From Microbacterium sp. SORGH_AS_0888 (GTDB lineage: Bacteria > Actinomycetota > Actinomycetes > Actinomycetales > Microbacteriaceae): a stretch of 64,000 nt of DNA. The translations under genes and the position numbers were made by a program. Positions 53,412 through 62,300 of this stretch are shown in pieces (the first letter of the stretch is position 1; every line of letters begins with the position of its first letter). The stretch spans positions 2,480,001-2,544,000 of the forward strand of contig NZ_JAUTAZ010000001.1 in the NCBI RefSeq assembly GCF_030818905.1, given 5' to 3'. Below the pieces are notes generated by a model. It did not search any database. It had not been told where the DNA came from and saw only the letters and a list, made by a program, of their open reading frames with translations.

Positions 53412-54941
53412 TCAGTTCCTTCCGGCGGTCATGTGCCGCATGAGCGTTTCCTGGGTCGCGTCCTCGCGGCTGACCTCGCCGCTGATGCGTCCCTCGGAGA
53501 TGGTGTAGATGCGGTCGGAGAGCCCGATGACCTCGGGCAGCTCCGACGAGATGACGATGACGGCCTTGCCCTGCGCGGCGAGCTCGTTGATGATCCCGTA
53601 GATCTCGTACTTCGCCCCCACGTCGATGCCGCGGGTGGGCTCGTCGAGGATCAGGATGTCGGGGCCCGTGAACATCCACTTGGACAGCACGACCTTCTGC
53701 TGGTTGCCGCCGGAGAGCTTCCCCGTGATGGCGGCCACGCTCGGGGCCTTGATGTTCATCTTGTAGCGATACGAGTCGGCGACCTTGTACTCGCGGAAGC
53801 GGTCGACGACGCCGAGCCGCGCGAGCCGCGACAGGGCGGCGGCGGACACGTTGACCTGGATGTCTCCGATGAGGTTCAGGCCGTACCGCTTGCGGTCCTC
53901 GGTGGCGTACGCGATGCCGTTGCGGATGGCCGCGTCGACCGTGCGCACATCGATCGGCTGGCCGTTCTTGTAGGCGGTTCCGCTGATCCCGGTGCCGTAC
54001 ATCCGGCCGAAGATGCTCATCGCCAGCTCCGTGCGCCCGGCGCCCATGAGACCCGCGAACCCGACGATCTCGCCGGCGCGGACCATGAAGTTCGCATCCT
54101 CGATGACGACGCGCTCGGTGTCGACCGGGTGGTGCACGGTCCAGTTCTCGACGCGGAACAGCTCCTCGCCGATGTTGGGCTCGCGCGGCGGGAAGAGGCT
54201 GTTGAGGTCACGTCCCACCATCGCGCGGATGATGCGGCCCTCGTCGGTCGACGGATCGCTGCGGTCCATCGTGTCGACCGTGCGCCCGTCGCGGATCACG
54301 GTGATCCGGTCCGCGATGCGCAGCACCTCTTTCAGCTTGTGGGAGATGATGATGCAGGTGATGCCCTGGGTTCGCAGCTGTTCGATGAGCCCGAGCAGGT
54401 GGTCGGAGTCGTCGTCGTTGAGCGCCGCGGTCGGCTCATCCAGGATGAGGAGCTTGACGTCCTTGGCGAGCGCCTTCGCGATCTCCACCAGCTGCTGCTT
54501 GCCGACGCCGATCTCGTAGATCTTCGTCGCGGGGTTCTCGCGCAGGCCGACGCGCTGCAGCAGCTCGGCGGCCCTGCTGTTGGTGCGGTTCCAGTCGACG
54601 ATCCCGCGGGTGGCGATCTCGTTGCCGAGGAAGATGTTCTCGGCGATCGACAGGTAAGGGCTGAGTGCCAGCTCCTGATGGATGATGACGACGCCCGCGG
54701 CCTCGCTGTCGTTGATCGAGCGGAAGGCGACATCCTTGCCCTCGAGCTGGATCCTGCCCTCGAAGCTGCCGGCGGCGTACACGCCGCTCAGCACCTTCAT
54801 GAGGGTCGACTTCCCGGCGCCGTTCTCACCGCAGATCGCGTGGACCTCGCCCGGCTGGACCGAGATCGACACGTCGGAGAGGGCGGGGATGCCGTTGAAC
54901 GACTTGGAGATCCCCGTCATCCGGAGGATCGGTTCTGTCAT
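53412..54941 (-). CDS. xylG: Sugar ABC transporter ATPase (XylG/MmsA type, two domains)
   Basis: A 509-residue tandem ATPase. Domain 1: Walker [13 protein letters not shown], Walker [14 protein letters not shown], signature here [16 protein letters not shown]. Domain 2: [16 protein letters not shown] (Arg in place of Lys, usual in CUT2), signature [14 protein letters not shown] and [13 protein letters not shown]. It powers import of a pentose or related sugar, with xylose most likely given the ROK regulator and ChvE/XylF-type binding protein. ATG at 54941; the permease start follows 5 bases after its stop. Confidence 0.87.
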   Translation of the reverse strand: MTEPILRMTGISKSFNGIPALSDVSISVQPGEVHAICGENGAGKSTLMKVLSGVYAAGSFEGRIQLEGKDVAFRSINDSEAAGVVIIHQELALSPYLSIAENIFLGNEIATRGIVDWNRTNSRAAELLQRVGLRENPATKIYEIGVGKQQLVEIAKALAKDVKLLILDEPTAALNDDDSDHLLGLIEQLRTQGITCIIISHKLKEVLRIADRITVIRDGRTVDTMDRSDPSTDEGRIIRAMVGRDLNSLFPPREPNIGEELFRVENWTVHHPVDTERVVIEDANFMVRAGEIVGFAGLMGAGRTELAMSIFGRMYGTGISGTAYKNGQPIDVRTVDAAIRNGIAYATEDRKRYGLNLIGDIQVNVSAAALSRLARLGVVDRFREYKVADSYRYKMNIKAPSVAAITGKLSGGNQQKVVLSKWMFTGPDILILDEPTRGIDVGAKYEIYGIINELAAQGKAVIVISSELPEVIGLSDRIYTISEGRISGEVSREDATQETLMRHMTAGRN

Positions 54942-54980
54942 TGCTGCCTCTTCTCGTCGTCGGCGACGACGCGGTCAAGC

Positions 54981-55012
54981 GGCGGGCGGACACGTCGCCG
55001 TGCCCGCCCGCC
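54981..55012 (-). terminator. Hairpin between binding-protein and ATPase genes
   Basis: GGCGGGCGGACAC (54981-54993) pairs with GTGCCCGCCCGCC (55000-55012) with one wobble position and a six-base loop. It lies 9 bases after the binding-protein stop and 39 before the ATPase start, the same architecture as at 8829 and 36732. Confidence 0.55.
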
Positions 55013-55021
55013 ACGAGTGGA

Positions 55022-56137
55022 TCAGAGTCCGACGTCGGACGCCTTGAGGAACCCGGAGTCGATCAGCTTCGACTGGACCGTGTCCTTCGTGACCACCTCG
55101 GGGGTGAGGAGGTAGGCCGGGACGACCTTCACGCCGTTGTTGTACGTCGTGGTGTCGTTCGTCTCGGGCTGCTGGCCGTTCTTGATCGACTGGATCATCT
55201 GGAACACGCGGTCGCCGAGGGCGCGGGTGTCCTTCCAGACGGTCATCGCCTGTGTGCCGTCGAGGATCGCCTTGACGTTGGCCTTGTCGGCGTCCTGTCC
55301 GGTGATGATCGGGTAGTCCGCGCCGGCGGTGTAGCCGGCCGACTTCAGCGAGGCCTCGATGCCGATCGCCAGGCTGTCGTTGGGGGACAGCACGACGTTG
55401 ACCTTCTTGCCGCCGGTGTAGAACGAGGACAGGCGGTTGTCCATCTCGGCCTGCGCCTTGTCAGAGGCCCAGCCCTGGATGCCGATGCTCGCCCAGTCGG
55501 CGTCGGAGGCCGGGGCCTTGCCGCTGGGGACGACGAGCTTGCCGCTCTGCACGTAGGGCTGCAGGACGTCCCACGCGCCGGAGAAGAAGAACTTCGCGTT
55601 GTTGTCGTCGGGGCTTCCGGCGAAGGGCTCCAGGTTGAAGGGGCCGGCGCCGGTCTTCAGGCCGAGCTGGTCCTCGATGAACTGGCCCTGGAGCTGACCG
55701 ACCTTGTAGTTGTCGAACGTGGCGTAGTAGTCGACGTTCTTGCTGCCGTTGATGAGACGGTCGTAGGCGATGACGGTCGCGTTCTGCGCCTTCGCCTCGT
55801 CGAGCACCGGGCCGAGGGTCGAGCCGTCGACCGCGGCGATCACGAGGATCTTGGCGCCGCCGGCGACCTGGTTCTGGATCTGGCTGATCTGCTGGTCGGT
55901 CTTGTTGTCCGCGTACTGCAGGTCGACCGTGCAGCCGGCGTCCTTGAGCTGCTTCTGCAGCTGCTCGCCGTCGTTGATCCACCGCTCGAGGCTGCGGGTG
56001 GGCATCGAGATGCCGACGTTGCAGTCGCCCGAGGCCGCGGCACCGCTCGCGTCGCCGCCGCCCTTGGTGGACGAGCACGCGGCAAGGCTCACGGCCATGG
56101 CCGCCACGGCGATCGCCGTGATGAGCTTCTTCTTCAT
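55022..56137 (-). CDS. Sugar-binding lipoprotein of CUT2 importer (XylF/ChvE type)
   Basis: A 371-residue protein with lipoprotein signal MKKKLITAIAVAAMAVSLAAC, truncated here at the lipobox Cys21. The periplasmic-binding fold shows CNVGISMPTRSLERWINDG, AKILVIAAVDGSTLGPVLDEAK and VIAYDRLINGSKNVDYY, typical of the XylF/ChvE group that binds xylose, glucose, galactose or arabinose. ATG at 56137 with GAGAGGAACGCAG upstream. First gene of the importer operon; promoter-proximal palindromes lie 109-133 bases upstream. Confidence 0.88.
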   Translation of the reverse strand: MKKKLITAIAVAAMAVSLAACSSTKGGGDASGAAASGDCNVGISMPTRSLERWINDGEQLQKQLKDAGCTVDLQYADNKTDQQISQIQNQVAGGAKILVIAAVDGSTLGPVLDEAKAQNATVIAYDRLINGSKNVDYYATFDNYKVGQLQGQFIEDQLGLKTGAGPFNLEPFAGSPDDNNAKFFFSGAWDVLQPYVQSGKLVVPSGKAPASDADWASIGIQGWASDKAQAEMDNRLSSFYTGGKKVNVVLSPNDSLAIGIEASLKSAGYTAGADYPIITGQDADKANVKAILDGTQAMTVWKDTRALGDRVFQMIQSIKNGQQPETNDTTTYNNGVKVVPAYLLTPEVVTKDTVQSKLIDSGFLKASDVGL

Positions 56138-56245
56138 CGTGATCTGCGTTCCTCTCTGAATCGCAGGGACTTCGCCCAGTCCTCGCTGCGGCCCGCTTCG
56201 GACGCAGCGCTCGGGTTCGTCATCGTCCCAGCTACTGTGTGTCGC

Positions 56246-56270
56246 CGTCGTAATTATGACGGCTCCGTCA
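56246..56270. promoter_or_regulatory. Overlapping palindromes upstream of the xylose-type importer
   Basis: CGTCGTAATTATGACG (56246-56261) is a palindrome apart from one pair, and TGACGG CT CCGTCA (56257-56270) is a second, perfect one overlapping it. The AT-rich centre and position before the importer operon make this the likely ROK operator. A -10-like TATAT follows nearby. Confidence 0.5.
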
Positions 56271-56355
56271 ACATATAGCTCTGCCGTGAATTTGTCCACT
56301 GCCTCCCCATAATTCGCTGAGCCCCGCCACCGTGTCCCGCTTTCCCCACATGCAT

Positions 56356-56404
56356 GTCCCACTTTGGGCCGCTCGGCGGTGCGCCGGGCGGCCCAAAGTG
56401 GGAC
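56356..56404. repeat. Palindromic repeat element, copy 2
   Basis: GTCCCACTTTGGGCCGC (56356-56372) and GCGGCCCAAAGTGGGAC (56388-56404) form a perfect 17-bp stem; the 15-base loop contains a further CGGCG/CGCCG stem. The outer ten bases equal copy 1 at 32491, while the inner bases differ yet still pair. It lies 30 bases past the stop of the large secreted enzyme gene. Runs of G follow at 56400-56427. Confidence 0.75.
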
Positions 56405-56433
56405 TGGTGGGGGTGGGGGGATGGGGGCGCGCG

Positions 56434-59400
56434 CTACCTCGTCACGGTCACCGTCATCGGTGCGCTGGCGGTGGTGCCGGCCGCGTTCGTGAAGTCGACG
56501 CGGTAGGTGTAGCTGCCGGGCGCCTTCCCCGAGACGTCCAGCTGCGCGACCTGCGCGTTCGGGGAGTGGTCGGAGAGGGAGCCCTGCGCCACGACATCGC
56601 CGTCCTCGAAGAACGTGTACGAGGTCGCATTGGTGCCCCACCACAGGTTCGCCGTCACGCGGTAGCCGCCGTCGCCATCCCCGTTGTTGTTGCTGAGGAC
56701 CACCGTTCCCGGGTTCGCCTGCGTGACCTGTACGGTCGTCGACCCCGTCGCGGTGGTGCCCTTGCTGTTGACGAGCTCGCCCGTGTAGACGTATGTGCCG
56801 TTGGGCCTTCCGCTGATCGGCACGGACGCCGTCTGGGCCGCGGAGCCGGCGAAGCTCAGCTGCTTCGTCGCGATCAGCGTGCCGTTCTCGTAGAGCCGGT
56901 AGAGGGAGCCGTTCTGTCCCCACCACAGGTTCATCACGACGTTGTAGGCGCCGTCGGCGAGACCCGTGTCCCAGCCGTTGTCGTTCGACAGGGTGGCCGT
57001 CGCGGGCGCCGCCGTCGCTCCGTCGGGCACGGTGACTCCGGCGCTCCAGTCGGATGCGGTGCTCTCACCGAAGGCGTTGACCGCCACCACCGAGAACCGC
57101 GCCGTGTCACCGGGCCAGATGCCCGCGATCGTCGCGGAGGTCGTGCCGCCGTCGACGCTCGCCACCGGATCGTCGACGCCGTCGCGGTACACGCGGTAGC
57201 CCGTGATGGCGGAGCCGCCGTCCGCCGGCGCGTCCCAGCTCACGGTCACGGCGTCCGCGTCGAGCGCCACCGACGGTGCGGCCGGCGCCGCCGGCGCCGT
57301 CGCGGCCGTCACCGAGAAGGAGTCGAACTGGTTGATCGCCGACTGGTTCACGTCGTGCGACGTCGAGAACATCCCGGCATCCTGCGTGGCCGCCGCCGAG
57401 GCGAGCACGACGGGGGAGCCGATCCGGACGAAGTTGGAGCCGTCGTACGAGTAGGACGCCGTGTAGGACGTCCCGGTGCGCGCGAGCTGCACCCAGATCG
57501 GCCGGAACACGTCGACATTCGCGCGTGCCTCGGCATCCAGGTAGCCGTCTCCGTTCGAGTCCCACTCGAAGACCACGCCGTTGCGCCCGGTGACCGCCAC
57601 GACCGCGTATCCGGCCGAGGTGCCGGCCTGGGTCATGTCGTTGCGGACCATGACCCCCGACTTCGCCCAGGCGTTGGCGTCGTTGATCGACACGACGCGG
57701 GCGGTGACGCTCGCCTGCGCGTTGACCGATGCAGCGCGGTAGATCGATCCGAACTGATCGTCGCGCTGACCGCCTCCGCCCCACACGTCAGCCCCCTGGG
57801 CCGCGATGCCGTAGCTCTGACCGCTCTGCCCGAAGAACGAGCTCGACGCGGACGCGCCTGCCGTCCGGAGGTCCGCGGCGACGGGCGAATCGGTCGGGCA
57901 GGCCGCGAAGCCGAGCCGGTTGGCGTTGAGCGATGTGCGGTACTCCGGCGCGACGCCCGCCGCGCAGATCACGTCGATCGCGGCAGCGGGCCAGGCGGCG
58001 CCGTCGACCTTGACGTTGTTGACCAGCGTGTTGTTGTGGGCGGCCGCATTCGGCGCGGACACTCCGCCGGAGTTGTACCAGTTGTTCTGGATGACGTTGT
58101 CGCTCGTGTTGTTGCGGAGGCTGTACGCATTGGTGAACACGAAGGATCCGCCCTGCACGACGTTGTTCTCGTACGTCATCGACCGCGAGCCCTCGTCGAG
58201 GTAGAGTCCCACGCCCGAGATGTTGAACAGGTAGTTCTTCGCGACGACCGAGCCCGGGCTCGCGGAGAGGTTGTAGACCGAGCCGCCGTCGGCGAAGCGG
58301 GCTTTCGTGTTGTGCACGAGGTTGCCCTCGACGCGGTTGTCCCGGAGCGTGGTGGGCGTCGTGTAGCGCGTGTTCCAGTTGTAGTAGCCGCGGTCCAGGT
58401 AGTCGTCGGAGCCGCCGGCGTCGTTGATCCCCCACCCGTAGCCGGTGTCGATCCCGTCGTAGGGCACGTTCGAGACCTCGTTGTGCAGGATCTGCGCGTT
58501 CGTGACGTAGGTGCTGAGGATGCCGCTGTTGTCCCGGTAGTCGACCGAGACCCGGCTCACGGTGTTGTCCCGAATGAGGATGTCGCGATTGGTCATGCGC
58601 GGATCGCTCGGGTGGTGCGCGTCGGGCAGCACCCCACCGACGGCGATGCCGTGCCCGCTGTCCTCGAAGAACCGGTTGCCGATCACCTCGATGCTGCTCG
58701 CGCCGAGGCCGACGCCGCTGAGGTGGGCGTTCGCGTCGTTGCCGATGCCGAGCGCCGACTGACCGAGCCCTGTGAAGGTGTTGCCGGTGAAGGAGACGCG
58801 TGTCGCCGCGGACACCTGCACGGCCGCCGGCTCCTGGAACCAGCTCGTGCGTGCGCGCTCGAACATCTCGCAGCCGCGGGAGCAGCTCGTGAAGGCGTCG
58901 GCCGGGCGGTAGTCGTAGGCGCCCTTCAGGAAGGCGCCGTTCTGCTGGCCGGCGTAGCCGTCGGCCGAGGGGCCGAGCCATGACGTGCCGGAGAACTGGA
59001 TGCCCTCGAAGGCGAGGCCGGACACGGGCTCGTCGTAGGTCCCGCCGATGCTGAGGAGCGTCGCCAGGCGGGGCAGCTCGACGTCCAGATCGTTCGGGTC
59101 CACGCCTTCCGCGGGCTTGTAGTAGAGCTTGCCGTCGTCGGGGTCGATGTACCACTGCCCGGTCTGGGTCAGGAACGCGAGGGAGTTGTCCAGGTACCAG
59201 CTCGGTCCTGCCAGGAAGGAGTTCTGAACCGTATCCCATCCCCAGGTGTTGTTGTCCCATGCCGGCTGGGCCATCGTGATCTCGGTGGCGCTGATGCTCT
59301 GGACCGGCGTGTACCGGTTGGTGAAGTCGCCGAGCGTTTCGAACTCGATGCGGCCCTGGTCGGGGAGCTCGGCGAGGTAGCTCAGCGCCGAGTTCTCGAT

Positions 59401-59949
59401 CGTGAGGCCGGTGGCCGTCGGGGTGACGTCGGTGTTCGCGAGCCGGATGGCGGCCCGTGGCGCCAGCACGCCGTCGACGACGAGCTGGCGGGTATCGAGA
59501 CCGGTGGGCGTGTCGGCGACCCAGATCCCGCGTCCGACGTCGGAGGGATGCCACCCGGTGACGGCGGAGGCGCCGCTGATGACCGGGTGCGCGCCGTCGG
59601 CCGCGGTCCAGCGGACGACGTGGTCGCCGCCGCCGTCCTGTGCGTCGAACCGCAGCGGCTCCGAGACGCGGTAGGTCCCGTCGGCCAGCTGCACTGTCAC
59701 ATCGCCGTCCGTCGTGTCGGCTCGGACGACCTCCTGGGCTCGTTCGATCGAGCAGGGCTGCGACGCGGTGCAGTCGCCGGTGGCGCTTCCGTCCGGCGCG
59801 GCGTAGTACACGGACGCGTCATCCGCGTGCGCGGCGGCCGGGAGGAGCAGGGATGCGACGACGGCGCTCGTGCCGAGCAGGGAGAGGACTGCGGTTCGCG
59901 TGCGGCCGGTCGCTTGCGTCGATGGATGTCGGACTGACGTCGGTGTCAT
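56434..59949 (-). CDS. Large secreted parallel beta-helix enzyme, GH141-like, with Ig/FN3 modules
   Basis: A 1171-residue secreted protein. Signal peptide to Ala42 (PAAAHA). ASVYYAAPDGSATGDC, QPCSIERAQEVVR, GTYRVSEPLRF, HPVISGASAVTGW and GIWVADTPTGLDTRQLVVDG are the opening pattern of GH141-type right-handed beta-helix enzymes, a family with alpha-L-fucosidase and xylanase members. Helix rungs with Asn-rich turns fill about 280-600. About 696-877 is a beta-sandwich of the DUF1349/laminin type, 887-970 a fibronectin III domain, and two similar Ig-like modules (about 985-1080 and 1081-1171, each with NLWWG) end the chain, probably substrate-binding. ATG at 59949 behind AGGAGG. A TATGAT-containing AT-rich site lies upstream at 59994-60010. 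Catalytic residues are not assigned. Confidence 0.72.
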   Translation of the reverse strand: MTPTSVRHPSTQATGRTRTAVLSLLGTSAVVASLLLPAAAHADDASVYYAAPDGSATGDCTASQPCSIERAQEVVRADTTDGDVTVQLADGTYRVSEPLRFDAQDGGGDHVVRWTAADGAHPVISGASAVTGWHPSDVGRGIWVADTPTGLDTRQLVVDGVLAPRAAIRLANTDVTPTATGLTIENSALSYLAELPDQGRIEFETLGDFTNRYTPVQSISATEITMAQPAWDNNTWGWDTVQNSFLAGPSWYLDNSLAFLTQTGQWYIDPDDGKLYYKPAEGVDPNDLDVELPRLATLLSIGGTYDEPVSGLAFEGIQFSGTSWLGPSADGYAGQQNGAFLKGAYDYRPADAFTSCSRGCEMFERARTSWFQEPAAVQVSAATRVSFTGNTFTGLGQSALGIGNDANAHLSGVGLGASSIEVIGNRFFEDSGHGIAVGGVLPDAHHPSDPRMTNRDILIRDNTVSRVSVDYRDNSGILSTYVTNAQILHNEVSNVPYDGIDTGYGWGINDAGGSDDYLDRGYYNWNTRYTTPTTLRDNRVEGNLVHNTKARFADGGSVYNLSASPGSVVAKNYLFNISGVGLYLDEGSRSMTYENNVVQGGSFVFTNAYSLRNNTSDNVIQNNWYNSGGVSAPNAAAHNNTLVNNVKVDGAAWPAAAIDVICAAGVAPEYRTSLNANRLGFAACPTDSPVAADLRTAGASASSSFFGQSGQSYGIAAQGADVWGGGGQRDDQFGSIYRAASVNAQASVTARVVSINDANAWAKSGVMVRNDMTQAGTSAGYAVVAVTGRNGVVFEWDSNGDGYLDAEARANVDVFRPIWVQLARTGTSYTASYSYDGSNFVRIGSPVVLASAAATQDAGMFSTSHDVNQSAINQFDSFSVTAATAPAAPAAPSVALDADAVTVSWDAPADGGSAITGYRVYRDGVDDPVASVDGGTTSATIAGIWPGDTARFSVVAVNAFGESTASDWSAGVTVPDGATAAPATATLSNDNGWDTGLADGAYNVVMNLWWGQNGSLYRLYENGTLIATKQLSFAGSAAQTASVPISGRPNGTYVYTGELVNSKGTTATGSTTVQVTQANPGTVVLSNNNGDGDGGYRVTANLWWGTNATSYTFFEDGDVVAQGSLSDHSPNAQVAQLDVSGKAPGSYTYRVDFTNAAGTTASAPMTVTVTR

Positions 59950-60173
59950 GGCGTTCGCCTCCTGTGAGAGGGCATCGGTGCCCTCCCTAGGAGTATCATA
60001 CGTAATATCTATGAGGCAAGGAGGTGTGCGCACCCTTGCCGTGAGCGGGGCCATGCGGCCGCGATCGTCGCAAGCCCACGCGTCGTCCGCGATGCGCGCA
60101 GACTCCGCGCGCACGGCGGACTCGGGCCGAGCGCGCGCAGATCGCCGAGGATGCGCGAAGGGCGCGAGGAGGC

Positions 60174-61634
60174 TCAGGCCAGCGCGGCGACCGACGCGTA
60201 CCCGCGCGAGAGGATGTCGGGCGCTGCGGGATCGCCCCCGAACACGCGTGTCGTGCCGGGCGCCGACGACCATTCCCGCCACCCGGGTGCGCCGGATCGG
60301 ACGAAGGCGCTCGCCGCGCCGTGGACCGCATCCGCGAGGGCGCGCGGCGGGGCATCGCCCGCGATCGCGGGGACCCCGTCGGCATCCAGGCGGTCGAACC
60401 AGAACGGCACGTCGAGGCAGTGGCACGCCCACCCGATGACGGGGGACCGCCACGAGAACCCGTAGACCCAGGTGGGGGATGCCGCCCGCGCCGCGGCGAC
60501 CCGCGCGACGAGCGAGCGGAACACCCGGTCCGTGACGTAGCGGCCCAGCACGGCCGCCGTGCCCTTCTGTCGCAGCGAGCGGTTCGCCGCGAGGTAGGGG
60601 CGACGCACGGCGCGGGCGACGCCGAGGCGGGCCAGCACGAGGGCGGCGGGCACGAATCGCAGCGGCCGGCGGAACCGGTCGAGCACCATCGTGAACTCGT
60701 CGTCCGTCGCGCCGATCACGAGCGGCTTGTCGGATCCGATGCCGGCGCGGATCGCCTCGACGGTCGGCCGTTCGATGAGCTCGCCGTCGATCATCGGACC
60801 CCAGCCGAGTCCGCCCTCGAGCATGGCCTTCGCGGGGGCGAGCTTGTCGCGGGATGCCGCATGCTCCGCCTCCTGCTGCAGGTCGCGCAGCCGCAGCTCG
60901 TCGACCGAGGAGAACCCCGCCCGATCGGGGGCGACGCCCGCGAGTGCGGCGAGCCGGGCCGAGCGCTCCCTGGCCTCCGCGAGCGGGATGTCGCCGACGG
61001 CGCCGGACATCGACCACGCCGCGTGGAACAGGTGCTGTGCCGCCGGCATCCCGAGCAGCGTCAGCACGGCGCCGCCGCCGGCCGACTGCCCGGCGATCGT
61101 CACGCGTCCGGGGTCGCCGCCGAAGGCCGCGATGTTGCGCTGCACCCACTCGAGCGCGGCCAGCCAGTCGCGCACGCCGCGGTTGTGGGGTGCGCCTTCG
61201 ATGTAGCCGAAGCCGTCGAAGCCCAGCCGATAGGAGACCGTGACGGTGACCACGCCGTCGCGGGCGAACGCCGCCCCGTCGTACCAGGGGCTCGCGGGGG
61301 AGCCGGAGACGAATCCGCCGCCGTGGATGTACACGAGCACCGGAAGGGCGGCCGCCGCATCCGGTGCCGGGGTGAAGACGTTGACGTTCAGCGTCGACTC
61401 GCCGGGCACGGATGGCTCCGGGATCAGCGTGATGCCGGTGTCGCCCCGCTGCGGCGTCGCCCCGAAGGCGGTCGCATCGCGCACCCCGTCCCAGGGCTCG
61501 ACCGGCTCGGGGGATGCGTAGCGCAGCGCCCCGACCGGGGGCTTCGCGAACGGGATGCCGAGGAACGCGAACGATCCGGCTCGGGCGATGCCGCGCACCG
61601 CACCGGCCTCGGTCGCCACGACGGGGTCGCTCAT
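60174..61634 (-). CDS. Type B carboxylesterase
   Basis: A 486-residue alpha/beta hydrolase of the carboxylesterase/para-nitrobenzyl esterase group. FLGIPFAKPPVGALRYASPEP is the typical start, VLVYIHGGGFVSGSP the oxyanion loop, and the nucleophile Ser184 sits in AGQSAGGGAV, with Gln replacing the usual Glu before Ser. It would hydrolyse carboxylic esters, possibly acyl groups on plant polysaccharide fragments or xenobiotics. No signal peptide is seen, so it is cytoplasmic. ATG at 61634 overlaps the TetR stop by 4 bases, so the two are cotranscribed. Confidence 0.85.
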   Translation of the reverse strand: MSDPVVATEAGAVRGIARAGSFAFLGIPFAKPPVGALRYASPEPVEPWDGVRDATAFGATPQRGDTGITLIPEPSVPGESTLNVNVFTPAPDAAAALPVLVYIHGGGFVSGSPASPWYDGAAFARDGVVTVTVSYRLGFDGFGYIEGAPHNRGVRDWLAALEWVQRNIAAFGGDPGRVTIAGQSAGGGAVLTLLGMPAAQHLFHAAWSMSGAVGDIPLAEARERSARLAALAGVAPDRAGFSSVDELRLRDLQQEAEHAASRDKLAPAKAMLEGGLGWGPMIDGELIERPTVEAIRAGIGSDKPLVIGATDDEFTMVLDRFRRPLRFVPAALVLARLGVARAVRRPYLAANRSLRQKGTAAVLGRYVTDRVFRSLVARVAAARAASPTWVYGFSWRSPVIGWACHCLDVPFWFDRLDADGVPAIAGDAPPRALADAVHGAASAFVRSGAPGWREWSSAPGTTRVFGGDPAAPDILSRGYASVAALA

Positions 61635-62239
61635 CGGGGGCTCCTCTGCGTCTCGAGGAGGGTGAAGAACGCCTCGACGACCTCGGTCATGTCCGCCTCC
61701 TCGGGCTCGAGCATCCACTGCAGCTGCATGCCGTCGGCCACGGCCTGCAGGAGGCGGGTGATGGTCTGCGGCGGGATCGCGTCGGTGATCCTGCCCTCGC
61801 GCTGCGCCGCCTCCAGCACGTCGTCGAGCCGCTCCCGGGCGCGACGGCCCCGGTCGACGAAGAAGTCGTGCGCGGCGTGCTGCGGGTCGGTCGCGTCCAC
61901 GGCGAGCTGCGAGAAGAGGTGCACGAGTCCCGGCACCTCGGTGTTGTGGCGGATGAGCCGGACGTAGGACGCGACTGCTTCGTCATAGGGGTGCGCTCCG
62001 CCGGTCCCCTCCCCGAACGTGTCCACGTCGACCTCGTCGCGCAGGCGCAGGATCTCGGTGAACAGCTCCTCCTTCGAGTCGAAGTAGTGGAGCAGCCCCG
62101 CCTGGCTGAGACCGACGGCATCCGCGATCTGCTTGACCGACGCGCCGCGGTAGCCCTCGCGGGCGACGACCTCGAGCGCGGCGCGCAGGATCTCCTCGCG
62201 TTTGGCGACGCCCTTCGCGTACGAACCCCGCTGAGCCAT
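61631..62239 (-). CDS. TetR-family regulator
   Basis: A 202-residue regulator with the N-terminal helix-turn-helix KREEILRAALEVVAREGYRGASVKQIADAVGLSQAGLLHYFDSKEEL in consecutive pieces and an all-helical ligand domain. It is divergent from the GH3 gene (61 bases between starts) and cotranscribed with the esterase gene, so it probably represses both until a glycoside-like or ester ligand appears. ATG at 62239. Confidence 0.88.
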   Translation of the reverse strand: MAQRGSYAKGVAKREEILRAALEVVAREGYRGASVKQIADAVGLSQAGLLHYFDSKEELFTEILRLRDEVDVDTFGEGTGGAHPYDEAVASYVRLIRHNTEVPGLVHLFSQLAVDATDPQHAAHDFFVDRGRRARERLDDVLEAAQREGRITDAIPPQTITRLLQAVADGMQLQWMLEPEEADMTEVVEAFFTLLETQRSPR

Positions 62240-62268
62240 GAGCCGAGGATAAACCGAACGATGCTTGA

Positions 62269-62278
62269 TTTCTAGAAA
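62269..62278. promoter_or_regulatory. Operator candidate between TetR and GH3 genes
   Basis: The perfect palindrome TTTCTAGAAA lies midway between the divergent starts at 62239 and 62301, in an AT-rich pocket. AAACCGA is repeated directly at 62252 and 62276. This is the natural TetR target. Confidence 0.5.
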
Positions 62279-62300
62279 CCGAGTGGAATAAGGTTTTCGC

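Noticed and set aside
50862-56137. Naming the CUT2 importer a proven xylose transporter
   Set aside because: Binding proteins of this group carry several sugars and no xylose isomerase or kinase gene is in the window.
59950-61149. N-terminal extension of the beta-helix enzyme frame
   Set aside because: A ribosome-binding site and signal peptide begin at 59949, and the upstream frame is antisense composition through the esterase gene.
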